64,000 bases of DNA from WYZ-LMO2 sp038731605. Lineage in GTDB: Archaea; Halobacteriota; Archaeoglobi; Archaeoglobales; Archaeoglobaceae. Positions 34,821-42,726 of this stretch are shown here, in pieces. A program made the position numbers and the translations under genes. The stretch is from the NCBI GenBank assembly GCA_038731605.1, contig JAVYQP010000001.1:434001-498000 (forward strand). Direction: 5' to 3'. Positions within the stretch are counted from its first letter, which is position 1. Each line of letters begins with the position of its first letter. Under the pieces are notes generated by a model. That model was not told the DNA's origin, did no database searches, and worked only from the letters and a program-made list of their open reading frames with translations.

Positions 34821-35955
34821 ATTTGGAGGGAGATTTGTCCCAGAAGTCCTCATTCCTCCGCTTGAGGAACTCGAAAAAGCTTATGCAAGACTTAAGGATG
34901 ACGAGGAGTTCAAGAGGGAGCTCGACTACTATCTGAGAAACTACGCTGGGAGACCTACACCACTATACTTTGCGGAAAATCTGAGCAAGGAGCTTGGGAT
35001 GAAGGTATACCTCAAGAGGGAAGATTTGCTCCACGGTGGGGCGCACAAGATAAACAACACACTCGCCCAGGCTTTGCTTGCGAAGTTCATGGGAAAAACG
35101 AGAGTAATCGCCGAAACTGGCGCTGGACAACACGGTGTCGCAACTGCAATGGCTTGCGCTCTGCTCGGGCTTAAGTGCAGAATTTACATGGGTGCAATTG
35201 ATTACGAGAGGCAGAAGATGAACGTCTTCAGGATGAGGATCCTTGGAGCCGAAGTCGTTGCGGTTGAAAGTGGGAGCAAAACGTTAAAGGATGCGATAAA
35301 CGAAGCCCTTCGTGACTGGGCTGAAAGCTTTGAAACAACGCATTACCTCATAGGCTCGGTCGTCGGACCGCATCCTTTCCCCACGATCGTAAGGGATTTT
35401 CAGGCTGTGATCGGCAGAGAGGCGAGGAGGCAGATTCTTGAACTCGAACACTCTTTGCCGGACGCAATAATTGCGTGCGTTGGTGGAGGAAGCAATGCGA
35501 TTGGCATCTTTTACCCCTTCTTGAACGACGACGTGAGGCTGATCGGTGTGGAGGCTGGTGGCTTTGGAATCGAGACAGGAAAGCACTCCGCATCGCTTTG
35601 TGCTGGAAGAAAGGGAGTCTTGCATGGGATGCTCTCCTACTTCCTTCAAGACGACGATGGTATGATCGCAGATACGCACAGCATCGCTGCTGGACTCGAC
35701 TATCCCGGTGTTGGACCGGAGCATGCATTCTTCAAGGATTCTGGAAGGGTTGAATACACGTTCGTTACAGACAAAGAAGCCCTCAACGCATTTTTAAAGC
35801 TTTCAAAGCTCGAAGGTATAATCCCAGCGCTTGAAAGTGCGCATGCTTTGGCTTTGCTTGAGAAAGATGAAACGCTAAAAGGCTCAACTGTTATCGTGAA
35901 CTTATCTGGTAGAGGGGACAAAGATCTCGGAATCGTTATGGAGGCGATGAAATGA
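34807..35955 (+). CDS. trpB: Tryptophan synthase beta subunit
   Basis: A 382-residue TrpB1-type enzyme. PLP lysine in HGGAHKINN, catalytic Glu in AETGAGQHG, phosphate loop GGGSNAIG. Begins MRFGEFGGRFVPE as in the classical TrpAB complex, rather than the longer TrpB2 form. The end overlaps trpA by ATGA. Confidence 0.97.
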   Translation: MRFGEFGGRFVPEVLIPPLEELEKAYARLKDDEEFKRELDYYLRNYAGRPTPLYFAENLSKELGMKVYLKREDLLHGGAHKINNTLAQALLAKFMGKTRVIAETGAGQHGVATAMACALLGLKCRIYMGAIDYERQKMNVFRMRILGAEVVAVESGSKTLKDAINEALRDWAESFETTHYLIGSVVGPHPFPTIVRDFQAVIGREARRQILELEHSLPDAIIACVGGGSNAIGIFYPFLNDDVRLIGVEAGGFGIETGKHSASLCAGRKGVLHGMLSYFLQDDDGMIADTHSIAAGLDYPGVGPEHAFFKDSGRVEYTFVTDKEALNAFLKLSKLEGIIPALESAHALALLEKDETLKGSTVIVNLSGRGDKDLGIVMEAMK

Positions 35956-36683
35956 TCTCGAAATCCTTAATCGTCTTCTTTCCCGCTGGTTATCCGAGCA
36001 AGGAGAAGACCTTGGATTTCATGCTCTCAGCAGACGCTGATGCGATAGAGCTCGGAGTTCCATTCAGCGATCCCGTCGCAGATGGTGTAGCGATTCAGAA
36101 AGCATACTACGAAGCCCTTAGCTCTGGCTTCAAAGTTGGGGACGTTTTTTGGATCGCAAGGGAGTTCAGAAAAAACGACAGCAGGAAGCTCATTCTAATG
36201 AGCTACTACAATCCAATCTACAGCGCTGGAATGCGAGAATTCGCTGAAAGAGCTTATGAGAGCGGTTTTGATGCAATCTTAGTCGTAGACCTTCCATTTG
36301 ACGAGGCAGGAGAGTTCGTAGAGATTTGCGGAGACGTTGGAATCAAGAACGTCTTCCTCGCTGCACCGAACACGAGCGAGGAAAGGCTTGCGAAGATCGA
36401 CGAGCTTTCTTGCTTCGTCTACCTCGTATCAACCTACGGCGTGACTGGTGCGAGGGAAAAAGTTTCGAAGCTTGCTTTTGAGGCGCTAAGGAGGGCAAAA
36501 AGAATTTGCAAGAAACCCGTAGCGGTTGGCTTTGGAGTCTCGAAAAAAGAGCACGTAGCAGAGCTTTTCAACGCTGGAGCGGATGCGGTAGTTGTGGGAA
36601 GCGCAGTAGTGGAGCTGATAAGCAAGTTCAAAGAAGGAGCGGACAAGAAAATAGCCGAGTTCACCTCAGGGCTTAGACCTTGA
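35952..36683 (+). CDS. trpA: Tryptophan synthase alpha subunit
   Basis: A 243-residue TIM barrel; active-site Glu in AIELGVPFSDPVADG and Asp in VVDLPFDEA, with phosphate-binding GFGVSKKEH and VVGSAVVE. Last gene of the operon; its 3' end overlaps a convergent MBL gene by 11 nt. Confidence 0.96.
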   Translation: MISKSLIVFFPAGYPSKEKTLDFMLSADADAIELGVPFSDPVADGVAIQKAYYEALSSGFKVGDVFWIAREFRKNDSRKLILMSYYNPIYSAGMREFAERAYESGFDAILVVDLPFDEAGEFVEICGDVGIKNVFLAAPNTSEERLAKIDELSCFVYLVSTYGVTGAREKVSKLAFEALRRAKRICKKPVAVGFGVSKKEHVAELFNAGADAVVVGSAVVELISKFKEGADKKIAEFTSGLRP

Positions 36684-37569
36684 AATGAACGTCGATGTCG
36701 TCGAGCGTTGAGGCGGTTATACCCATTTCTTTCAGTTTTTCAATCATAGCCTTCGAAACCCTCCCGTGATAGAAGATCACGTGTTCTGGCTTGCAGTGCT
36801 CTATCATCTTCAAAAGCCCCCGGTAGTCCAAGTGGTCGCTTATTACGATCCTTGGCAGTCTGTAGTATTTCTGTGCAGTCAAGATGTAGCCATTCTCGAC
36901 CCTCGAAGGGGACACTATTTTCGCCCCCTCTTCGCCGATTTCAATGTCCAAAGCTCTGCAGATCTTCGCAATTTTTTCCTCAGTGCAAAACTCGATTCCT
37001 TCGTTGCTTAGAATCTTTGCAACCCTTTGAGCTTTTCCAATTGGATAAGCTCCAAGACTGTTTCCCTCTTCAGCTTTTTCGAGCAAAAGTTCGATCTCAT
37101 CCTCAAAGACGTTGGAGGGATGAGAATAAGTTGCCTCTGTGACGAGAACTCTGCATTTCGGTAGCTTTTTCCAGCTTTTCACGTCCCCAGTTATCAGAAG
37201 CTCGAGATCGGGAAAATAGAAGGCGGACGATCCATGGATATGGAATGTGGGGAACGTTTTGATCTTGAGATCGGCGATCTTTATCGTCTCTCCCACTTCA
37301 AATCTGATCCCTGAGAACTTTTTCTCGCTCACGGTTTCGAGAATTTTTGCAGTCTCATTGCTTGCGATTGCGTTTGGATTTCCGAGATTCGTTTGCCCAT
37401 AGTGATCTGAATGCGCATGCGTGATGAGATTGAAACCATTCCCTGGGCTCGAGTCGATGTGGAAGTCGAAATCGTTGAATCTTATCGAGAAATGCGGTTT
37501 CTTTCTCTCTCCGCAAGTCCTTCTGTATGGGAGAAATCCGAAGTTGATCGCAATTTGCGAAGAGTTCAC
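36673..37569 (-). CDS. MBL-fold nuclease-like protein (COG1236/SNM1-type)
   Basis: About 298 residues. Metal-binding motif HAHSDHYGQ, a GDVKSWKKLP aspartate, TEATYSHPS and a late ISDHLDYRG histidine, followed by a C-terminal HVIFYHGRVSKAM that resembles beta-CASP/ligase-associated exonuclease proteins. Probably acts on nucleic acids, but this is family inference. The GTG at 37569 is preferred because CTTAAAAACC about 25 nt upstream looks like the TATA box; the TTG at 37611 lies upstream of it. Confidence 0.75.
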   Translation of the reverse strand: MNSSQIAINFGFLPYRRTCGERKKPHFSIRFNDFDFHIDSSPGNGFNLITHAHSDHYGQTNLGNPNAIASNETAKILETVSEKKFSGIRFEVGETIKIADLKIKTFPTFHIHGSSAFYFPDLELLITGDVKSWKKLPKCRVLVTEATYSHPSNVFEDEIELLLEKAEEGNSLGAYPIGKAQRVAKILSNEGIEFCTEEKIAKICRALDIEIGEEGAKIVSPSRVENGYILTAQKYYRLPRIVISDHLDYRGLLKMIEHCKPEHVIFYHGRVSKAMIEKLKEMGITASTLDDIDVHFKV

Positions 37570-37633
37570 AAATAAGGATCTCGATTGGTTTTTAAGATTT
37601 TTGCATATCAAAAAAACAGAAAAATGGAGGAGA

Positions 37634-37702
37634 TCACTTCTTTTGCTCAGTTGTGGTTTTAGCCTCTTTCTTCTCCTCCTTCTTTTCCTTCTTCTTTGCC
37701 AT
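37634..37702 (-). CDS. Lysine/glutamate-rich microprotein (22 aa)
   Basis: A 22-residue ORF beginning MAKKKEKKEEKKEAK, in the gap between two other genes. AAATTTTTAAAC (about 37725-37736, complement strand) is a TATA-like box about 27 nt before the ATG, as expected for a leaderless archaeal message. Composition is almost entirely K/E/T. It resembles the second microgene at 38576-38668. Expression is unproven. Confidence 0.55.
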   Translation of the reverse strand: MAKKKEKKEEKKEAKTTTEQKK

Positions 37703-37800
37703 GTAACTCGTAGTCCATTGAGTTTAAAAATTTTTCCATGCCATAAAGATCCTCGAGTCTTCGATCCAAAAGTTCTTTAATAAGAACGAATATCTTCTCA

Positions 37801-38592
37801 ATGCGCTACCATTTCCCGAAGGGAATGAGGATATCAACACTTGAGGAGCGAGAAATGTTTTACAAAAGCGAGTTTGATGTCGAAAAAGTGACGGATTGGC
37901 TTTCATGGAGGGACATAAGAAACACTGCGTTTGCCGTGATTGTTGGGAGAAAGACGAACGTTTATCGAAAAGAGTTCGAAGAGAAGAAAGACAAAGCCCT
38001 GATAATAGAGGATCACAAGAGCTTTAAGGACGTTCTCGACTACATCCTTTACTATCTCCCCGAAGGAGTTTACTACGACCGAAATCTCTACCGCGATCTA
38101 AGCCTTTGCGAAAAATGTTCAAAGAACTGCTGGGAATGCGATAATTTTCTTGGGCAAGAATTGGCGTTCGATTTGGATCCAGAGAACGTGGATTGCCCTT
38201 ACCATGGCTCTCTGGCTGACAAGGTTGCGAGGAAAGATACTGTGAGCTTCTGCATGATCGAGTTCAAAAGGGTGCGGAAAAACACTGTAAAGCTTTGCAA
38301 AGAGCTAAAAAAAGAGTTTAAAGAGATAAGAGTGGTTTTTTCGGGGAGGGGCTTTCATGTTCACGTTCTCGACGCAGATGCGTTCAAACTCTCGCAGAAG
38401 GAGAGGAAGGAGATCGCAGAGCGCTACTCCGAGCTTGGCATCGATGAGTGGGTTACGAGCGGTGAGATGAGACTGATTAGATTGCCCTACAGCCTTAACG
38501 CTCTCGTATCTCGTGTCTGCGTGCCTTTGAGCTCAGACGAGATACCCTCTTTCGACCCAAGAACTATGGCAAAGCCTACTTTCCTTTTTTAG
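37801..38592 (+). CDS. Compact PriS-like DNA primase small subunit homologue
   Basis: A 263-residue protein with archaeo-eukaryal primase features in order: TLEEREMFYKSEF, a cysteine cluster CEKCSKNCWEC, GQELAFDLDPE with the catalytic acidic pair, FSGRGFHVHVLD and the C-terminal MRLIRLPYSLNALVS. It is about 80-90 residues shorter than typical PriS, lacking most of the helical insert, so it may be the main primase in reduced form or a specialised primase-polymerase. TTCTTTAATAAG about 25 nt upstream is a good promoter. priL is not in the window. Confidence 0.82.
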   Translation: MRYHFPKGMRISTLEEREMFYKSEFDVEKVTDWLSWRDIRNTAFAVIVGRKTNVYRKEFEEKKDKALIIEDHKSFKDVLDYILYYLPEGVYYDRNLYRDLSLCEKCSKNCWECDNFLGQELAFDLDPENVDCPYHGSLADKVARKDTVSFCMIEFKRVRKNTVKLCKELKKEFKEIRVVFSGRGFHVHVLDADAFKLSQKERKEIAERYSELGIDEWVTSGEMRLIRLPYSLNALVSRVCVPLSSDEIPSFDPRTMAKPTFLF

Positions 38593-38668
38593 CCTTCTCC
38601 TCCCCTTTTGTGTATTCCGCCTTCTTTTCCTCCTTCGCCTTCTTTCCTCCTTTCGAGCACTTTGGCAT
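38576..38668 (-). CDS. Lysine/glutamate-rich microprotein (30 aa)
   Basis: A 30-residue ORF beginning MPKCSKGGKKAKEEKK, rich in K, E, G and A with one Cys. Its TATA box TTTTAAA (about 38685-38691, complement) lies about 20 nt upstream. Its stop falls 17 nt inside the convergent primase-like gene. The paired occurrence of two such microgenes around the same gene makes coding more likely, but neither is proven. Confidence 0.6.
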   Translation of the reverse strand: MPKCSKGGKKAKEEKKAEYTKGEEKAKKGK

Positions 38669-38793
38669 GTTAAAAATGTTTTTGAAAATTTAAAAGCTTT
38701 TCCCCGATTTTTTGAGTTCGGTTTATGCCAAGGCATCAGGGTTAAAAAGGAAAAGATTATTTATGGGAAGGTAACCTTTCGAGGGGGATTGCC

Positions 38794-39792
38794 ATGAAAT
38801 TCGGGATCGAGTTCGTGCCAGATCTGAAATTCTACGAGCTTGAATACTACGTCAGAGTTGCAGAAGAGAGCGGTTTTGACTACACATGGATAACGGACCA
38901 CTACAACAATAGAAACGTGTATTCGATGCTGACAATTCTTGCGTTGGGGACGAGGAAGATAAAGCTCGGACCCGGAGTTACGAACCCGTATCACATAAAC
39001 CCAGCTTTGACTGCATCGGCGATTGCGACGATAAACGAGATAAGTGGTGGAAGAGCGGTGCTTGGAATCGGCGCAGGGGATAAGGTTACGTTCGAAAGGA
39101 TTGGCATAAGCTGGGAGAAGCCATTGACGAGAATGAAAGAGGCGGTCGAGATAATTCGTGCTCTGCTGAGCGGGAAAGCGGTGAAATACGACGGTGAAAT
39201 TTTCAAATTCGCTGGTGCGAGGCTTGGGTTCAAAGCTGGAGAAGTTCCGATATACATCGGCGCCCAGGGACCGAAGATGCTTCAGTTAGCTGCGGAGCTC
39301 GGCGATGGAGTTCTGATAAACGCTTCCCACCCCAAAGACTTTGAGGAGGCGAAGAAGAGCATCGACGCTGGATTGCAGAAAGCTGGAAAAACGAGGGACA
39401 AGTTCGACACCGTTGCCTACGCTTCGATGAGCGTTGACAAGAACCGAGACAACGCAAGAAACGCTGCGAGAATTGTCGTTGCGTTCATCGTTGCTGGTAG
39501 CCCAGAGACTGTGCTCGAAAGACATGGAATTAGCGCTGAAGCGGTGAACAAAGTAAAGGATGCGTTGAACAACGCCTTCACGAAGGGCGACTGGGCTGGA
39601 GTTGGGAAAGCTGTCACCGACGAGATGCTCGACTCTTTCTCGATCAGCGGAACTCCAGATGAAGTGGTTGAGCGCATAAGTCAGCTTGCAAAGACTGGAG
39701 TAACGCAAGTCGTTGCAGGGAGCCCGATAGGACCAGACAAGAAGAAGTCGATTCAGCTCATCGGCAAGGAAATTATACCAAAGCTTAAATAA
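38794..39792 (+). CDS. mer: 5,10-methylenetetrahydromethanopterin reductase
   Basis: A 332-residue F420-dependent TIM barrel that interconverts methylene- and methyl-tetrahydromethanopterin in the C1 pathway. Family features: FGIEFVPD start, ESGFDYTWITDHYNNRNVY, LGPGVTNPYHINPA and ISGGRAVLGIGAGDK. Strong SD (GAGGGGG, 38781-38787) and a TATA box at 38756-38765. In Archaeoglobales this step feeds or drains the CO dehydrogenase/acetyl-CoA synthase pathway encoded further on. Confidence 0.97.
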   Translation: MKFGIEFVPDLKFYELEYYVRVAEESGFDYTWITDHYNNRNVYSMLTILALGTRKIKLGPGVTNPYHINPALTASAIATINEISGGRAVLGIGAGDKVTFERIGISWEKPLTRMKEAVEIIRALLSGKAVKYDGEIFKFAGARLGFKAGEVPIYIGAQGPKMLQLAAELGDGVLINASHPKDFEEAKKSIDAGLQKAGKTRDKFDTVAYASMSVDKNRDNARNAARIVVAFIVAGSPETVLERHGISAEAVNKVKDALNNAFTKGDWAGVGKAVTDEMLDSFSISGTPDEVVERISQLAKTGVTQVVAGSPIGPDKKKSIQLIGKEIIPKLK

Positions 39793-39859
39793 ATTTTTTG
39801 TAGCGATGGAATGAGCAAGGCTTTTATATTAGTGGTTGAAATCTTAAAACGGTGATAGT

Positions 39860-40768
39860 ATGCTAAACCTATTGATCTACGTAGCGGTCGTGATTTTTGC
39901 AGTCGTTTTGCTTGCGAAGTTCGTGAAATATTCGACAATGCCGATTCACCTGCGATGGGAAATTTACCCAGTGCCCCACGACCCAAGACACGAGCATGGC
40001 GGGAGTTATTACGAAGAGGTTGAGTGGTGGAGAAAGCCAAGGCAGAGGACGCTGGTTGGTGAGCTGAAAGACATGCTGATGGAAATGATCTTCATAAAGA
40101 AGGTGTTCACATACAAGAGACCGCTCTGGTGGCTCACATATCCCTTCCACACCGGTGTCTATCTAATACTCGTGTGGTTTGCCCTTCTCTTCATCTCTGC
40201 GCTGATCGACATCTTTGCAATCCGCATTCTCGAGCTCCCAGCCTACTACCTGACTCTGATCGTCGGAACCCTTGGGATAGTGCTTATCTTCATCTTTGGC
40301 ATCGCTTTGCTGATTCGCAGAATCGCAGACTGGGAACTTCGTAGCTACAGCTCCCCGCTCGACTTCTTCAACCTCGTTTTCATCCTCGCAGTCGTTGCAA
40401 CAGGGATCGTTGCTTGGCAAAACGACGCAGATTTCAGCGTTGCAAAGAACTACATGAAGGCGCTCATAACCTTCAGCGCTCCGCCGTCGGTCGCTTTAGC
40501 TACGCAATTGCACATCGTTTTGCTCTCGCTTCTTCTGATCTACCTTCCGTTCACAAAGATGACACACTTCTTGGCGAAGTGGTTCACTTATCACAAGATC
40601 CTTTGGGAAGACGAGCCAAACGTCCGTGGTGGGGATATGGAACCGAAGCTTAAGAAGTATCTCACCGAATACAAAGTAAAGTGGAGCGCCCCACACATTA
40701 ATCCCGACCTAACCTGGGCTGATGAAGCATCTCGTTGCGACCTTGGCGGAGTTTGCGAGGTGAAATGA
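39860..40768 (+). CDS. Membrane cytochrome b subunit, NarI/DsrM/HmeC-like
   Basis: A 302-residue protein with an N-terminal helix and about four further membrane helices, with histidines placed for b-heme binding (YPFHTGVYL, ATQLHIVLL, FTKMTHFLAKW). The NarI-like layout and the coupled HdrD-like gene match the DsrMK/HmeCD modules of sulfate reducers, which oxidise menaquinol and pass electrons to a cytosolic Fe-S subunit. CTTTTATATTAG at 39816-39827 is the likely TATA box. Which complex it belongs to cannot be settled here. Confidence 0.85.
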   Translation: MLNLLIYVAVVIFAVVLLAKFVKYSTMPIHLRWEIYPVPHDPRHEHGGSYYEEVEWWRKPRQRTLVGELKDMLMEMIFIKKVFTYKRPLWWLTYPFHTGVYLILVWFALLFISALIDIFAIRILELPAYYLTLIVGTLGIVLIFIFGIALLIRRIADWELRSYSSPLDFFNLVFILAVVATGIVAWQNDADFSVAKNYMKALITFSAPPSVALATQLHIVLLSLLLIYLPFTKMTHFLAKWFTYHKILWEDEPNVRGGDMEPKLKKYLTEYKVKWSAPHINPDLTWADEASRCDLGGVCEVK

Positions 40769-42369
40769 TGAGGGAGAGGGTTGCGATAACGGATATAGCG
40801 AAGAAGGAAGGACAGCTCGTTAAGATAACGCTCGAGGATTTGATGAAACTTCCGCCACCTTATGACAAGCCCGGAATGGAGCCAAACGTCACCGAGCCAA
40901 AAGCAGAGTGGAAAGATAAATACGTTACAGAGCTCGATGGATACGTCGCGATAGACGTTCCTTGGAAGCCGAAGACGAAGGAAGAGGAAGATAGGCTCGT
41001 TCAGAAATTCTTAGACGGGCTTAGGAAGCTCATGGATAAAGAAGCGAACTGGGGATTCATTCAGCCTTTGCTTCTCTCTCTGGAATACTGCGCTCGCTGT
41101 CAAACGTGTAGCGAAGCTTGCCATGTTTACGTCTCTTCGGGGAGAAAAGAGATCTACCGCCCAACTTACCGTGCAGAAGTCCTGAGGAGGTTGATAAAGA
41201 AGTTCACGAGTAGCGGTGGAAGCTTTAAGGCGAAGTTCCTCGGCGATGTTGAGCTGAACACAAAAACGATCCTTAGACTTGCGGAAGTTGCGTACCGTTG
41301 CAATCTCTGCAGGCGGTGCGCTCAGTATTGCCCCTTGGGACTTGACAACGGTCTCATTGCAAGGGAAATCAGAAAGCTCTTTGTCCAAGAACTTGGAATC
41401 GCTCCTCAACCTTTACATGCACAGGGAACTGCGAAGCATTTAACCACGGGCTCTTCAACTGGTTTGACACCCGATGGCTTTAAAGACATGATCGAGTTCA
41501 TGGAGGAGGAGATCAAGGAGAAGACTGGGAAGAGCATAAAGATCCCAGTAGACGAAAAAGGCTCCGATATCTTGCTTTTCCACAACGCTGGCGAATACCT
41601 AAGTTGGCCAGAAAACGTCGAAGCCTTTGCAATAATCTTCGAGGAAGCGGGCTTGGATTGGACGCTGAGCAGTGAGATGGTTGGATACGACGCAGTCAAC
41701 TACGGCGTTTGGTATGATGACGTTCAGTTCTCGAGAATTGCCTTAAAGCATGCTGAGATTGCAAGGAAGCTCGACGTAAATCGAATCGTGGTCGGAGAAT
41801 GTGGGCATGCGCACAAAGCTTTGACGGTTGTTGCAGATAGAATCTTCGTTGGAGAGTATCAGATTCCGAGAGAAAGTTATTTGCCATTGCTCTGGGACAT
41901 CGTGAGGAAGAAGAAGCTCAACTTAGATCCGCAGAAGAACGACTTCCCCGTTACGCTCCACGACCCATGCAACATTGTCCGCCTCATGGGAATCGTTGAA
42001 CCGCAACGCAACGTTCTCAAGGAAATTTGTCCGAAGTTTAGAGAAATGCAACCAAACGGTGTATACAACTACTGCTGTGGTGGTGGTAGCGGTTTCGCAA
42101 TCATGAACTCGATGAACTTCCCAGAGTTCAGACAAAAGGTTTCGAGCAGGATGAAGTTCAAGCAGATCTTGAGCGCTTTCCAAGACAGCATAAGTCCGGA
42201 GATCAAGAAATACGTCTGTGCACCCTGTAGCAACTGCAAGGGAGCGATAAGGGATATCTTAGGGCACTACAACGCAACTGTTAACTGCGGAATTCACTAC
42301 GGCGGGCTGGTTGAGCTCGTCGTTAATGCAATGGTCGATTTAGAACAGCCTTACATCGAGCTCCTCTAA
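40768..42369 (+). CDS. HdrD/DsrK/HmeD-like iron-sulfur subunit
   Basis: About 533 residues. Two [4Fe-4S] motifs are present (CARCQTCSEACHVY and CNLCRRCAQYCPLGL) and a CCG-type C-terminal domain with HDPCNIVRLMG, NYCCGGGSGFA and CAPCSNC. Such domains hold the noncubane cluster where heterodisulfide or DsrC-trisulfide is reduced. ATG 40768 is preferred, 5 nt after GAGGTG; it overlaps the last base of the cytochrome gene. Functions as the catalytic partner of the cytochrome b subunit. Confidence 0.9.
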   Translation: MRERVAITDIAKKEGQLVKITLEDLMKLPPPYDKPGMEPNVTEPKAEWKDKYVTELDGYVAIDVPWKPKTKEEEDRLVQKFLDGLRKLMDKEANWGFIQPLLLSLEYCARCQTCSEACHVYVSSGRKEIYRPTYRAEVLRRLIKKFTSSGGSFKAKFLGDVELNTKTILRLAEVAYRCNLCRRCAQYCPLGLDNGLIAREIRKLFVQELGIAPQPLHAQGTAKHLTTGSSTGLTPDGFKDMIEFMEEEIKEKTGKSIKIPVDEKGSDILLFHNAGEYLSWPENVEAFAIIFEEAGLDWTLSSEMVGYDAVNYGVWYDDVQFSRIALKHAEIARKLDVNRIVVGECGHAHKALTVVADRIFVGEYQIPRESYLPLLWDIVRKKKLNLDPQKNDFPVTLHDPCNIVRLMGIVEPQRNVLKEICPKFREMQPNGVYNYCCGGGSGFAIMNSMNFPEFRQKVSSRMKFKQILSAFQDSISPEIKKYVCAPCSNCKGAIRDILGHYNATVNCGIHYGGLVELVVNAMVDLEQPYIELL

Positions 42370-42464
42370 ATTTTTCAACCTTTGCCCTTTTGCAAGTTTG
42401 TTTCCGAACTTTCGAAAATTTTTTGAGGGAAAGATTGAAATATCGAAAGAACAATGTTACGTGA

Positions 42465-42539
42465 AGCGGGGTAGGGTAGTCAGGTAATCCCGGCGGGCTC
42501 ATAACCCGCAGATCCGTGGTTCAAATCCACGCCCCGCTA
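42465..42539 (+). tRNA. Initiator tRNA-Met (anticodon CAT)
   Basis: The acceptor stem AGCGGGG pairs with CCCCGCT (42532-42538). The anticodon stem GCGGG/CCCGC encloses the loop CTCATAA with anticodon CAT. The T-arm GTGGTTCAAATCCAC is canonical. A1:U72 and three consecutive G:C pairs at the base of the anticodon stem are initiator hallmarks. A GAAATATCG box at about 42437 is placed as a promoter. No intron is seen. Confidence 0.96.
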
Positions 42540-42696
42540 TTTGCTTCGTTTCGCCCTGCCTCGCTTTTTATTTAAGGTAAAAAATTTAGGCGAGAGTCAA
42601 CGCCATATTCGAGTAAATTTTTCCCCAGATCTGCCTTGAGGTGAAAAATTTTTGCCCGTTTAGCATGTTTGAAATGAATTTAAATCCTACGAAAAA
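42540..42696. other. Non-coding interval between tRNA and surface-protein gene
   Basis: AT-rich intergenic DNA. It holds several AAAATTTTT-type runs and a weak hairpin (CTCGC ... GCGAG around 42559-42596). I see no ORF with a credible start signal and no convincing RNA gene. Confidence 0.5.
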
Positions 42697-42706
42697 TTTT
42701 TAAACT
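42697..42706 (+). promoter_or_regulatory. TATA box of the surface glycoprotein gene
   Basis: ATTTTTAAAC lies about 25 nt upstream of ATG 42727, indicating leaderless transcription and supporting that ATG over the TTG at 42721. Confidence 0.65.
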
Positions 42707-42726
42707 GGAGTTGACAAAGCTTGCGC

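Noticed and set aside
42550..42600. Possible small RNA or hairpin after the tRNA
   Set aside because: CTCGC/GCGAG arms are short with a large AT-rich loop; no conserved RNA motif, so only noted as intergenic.
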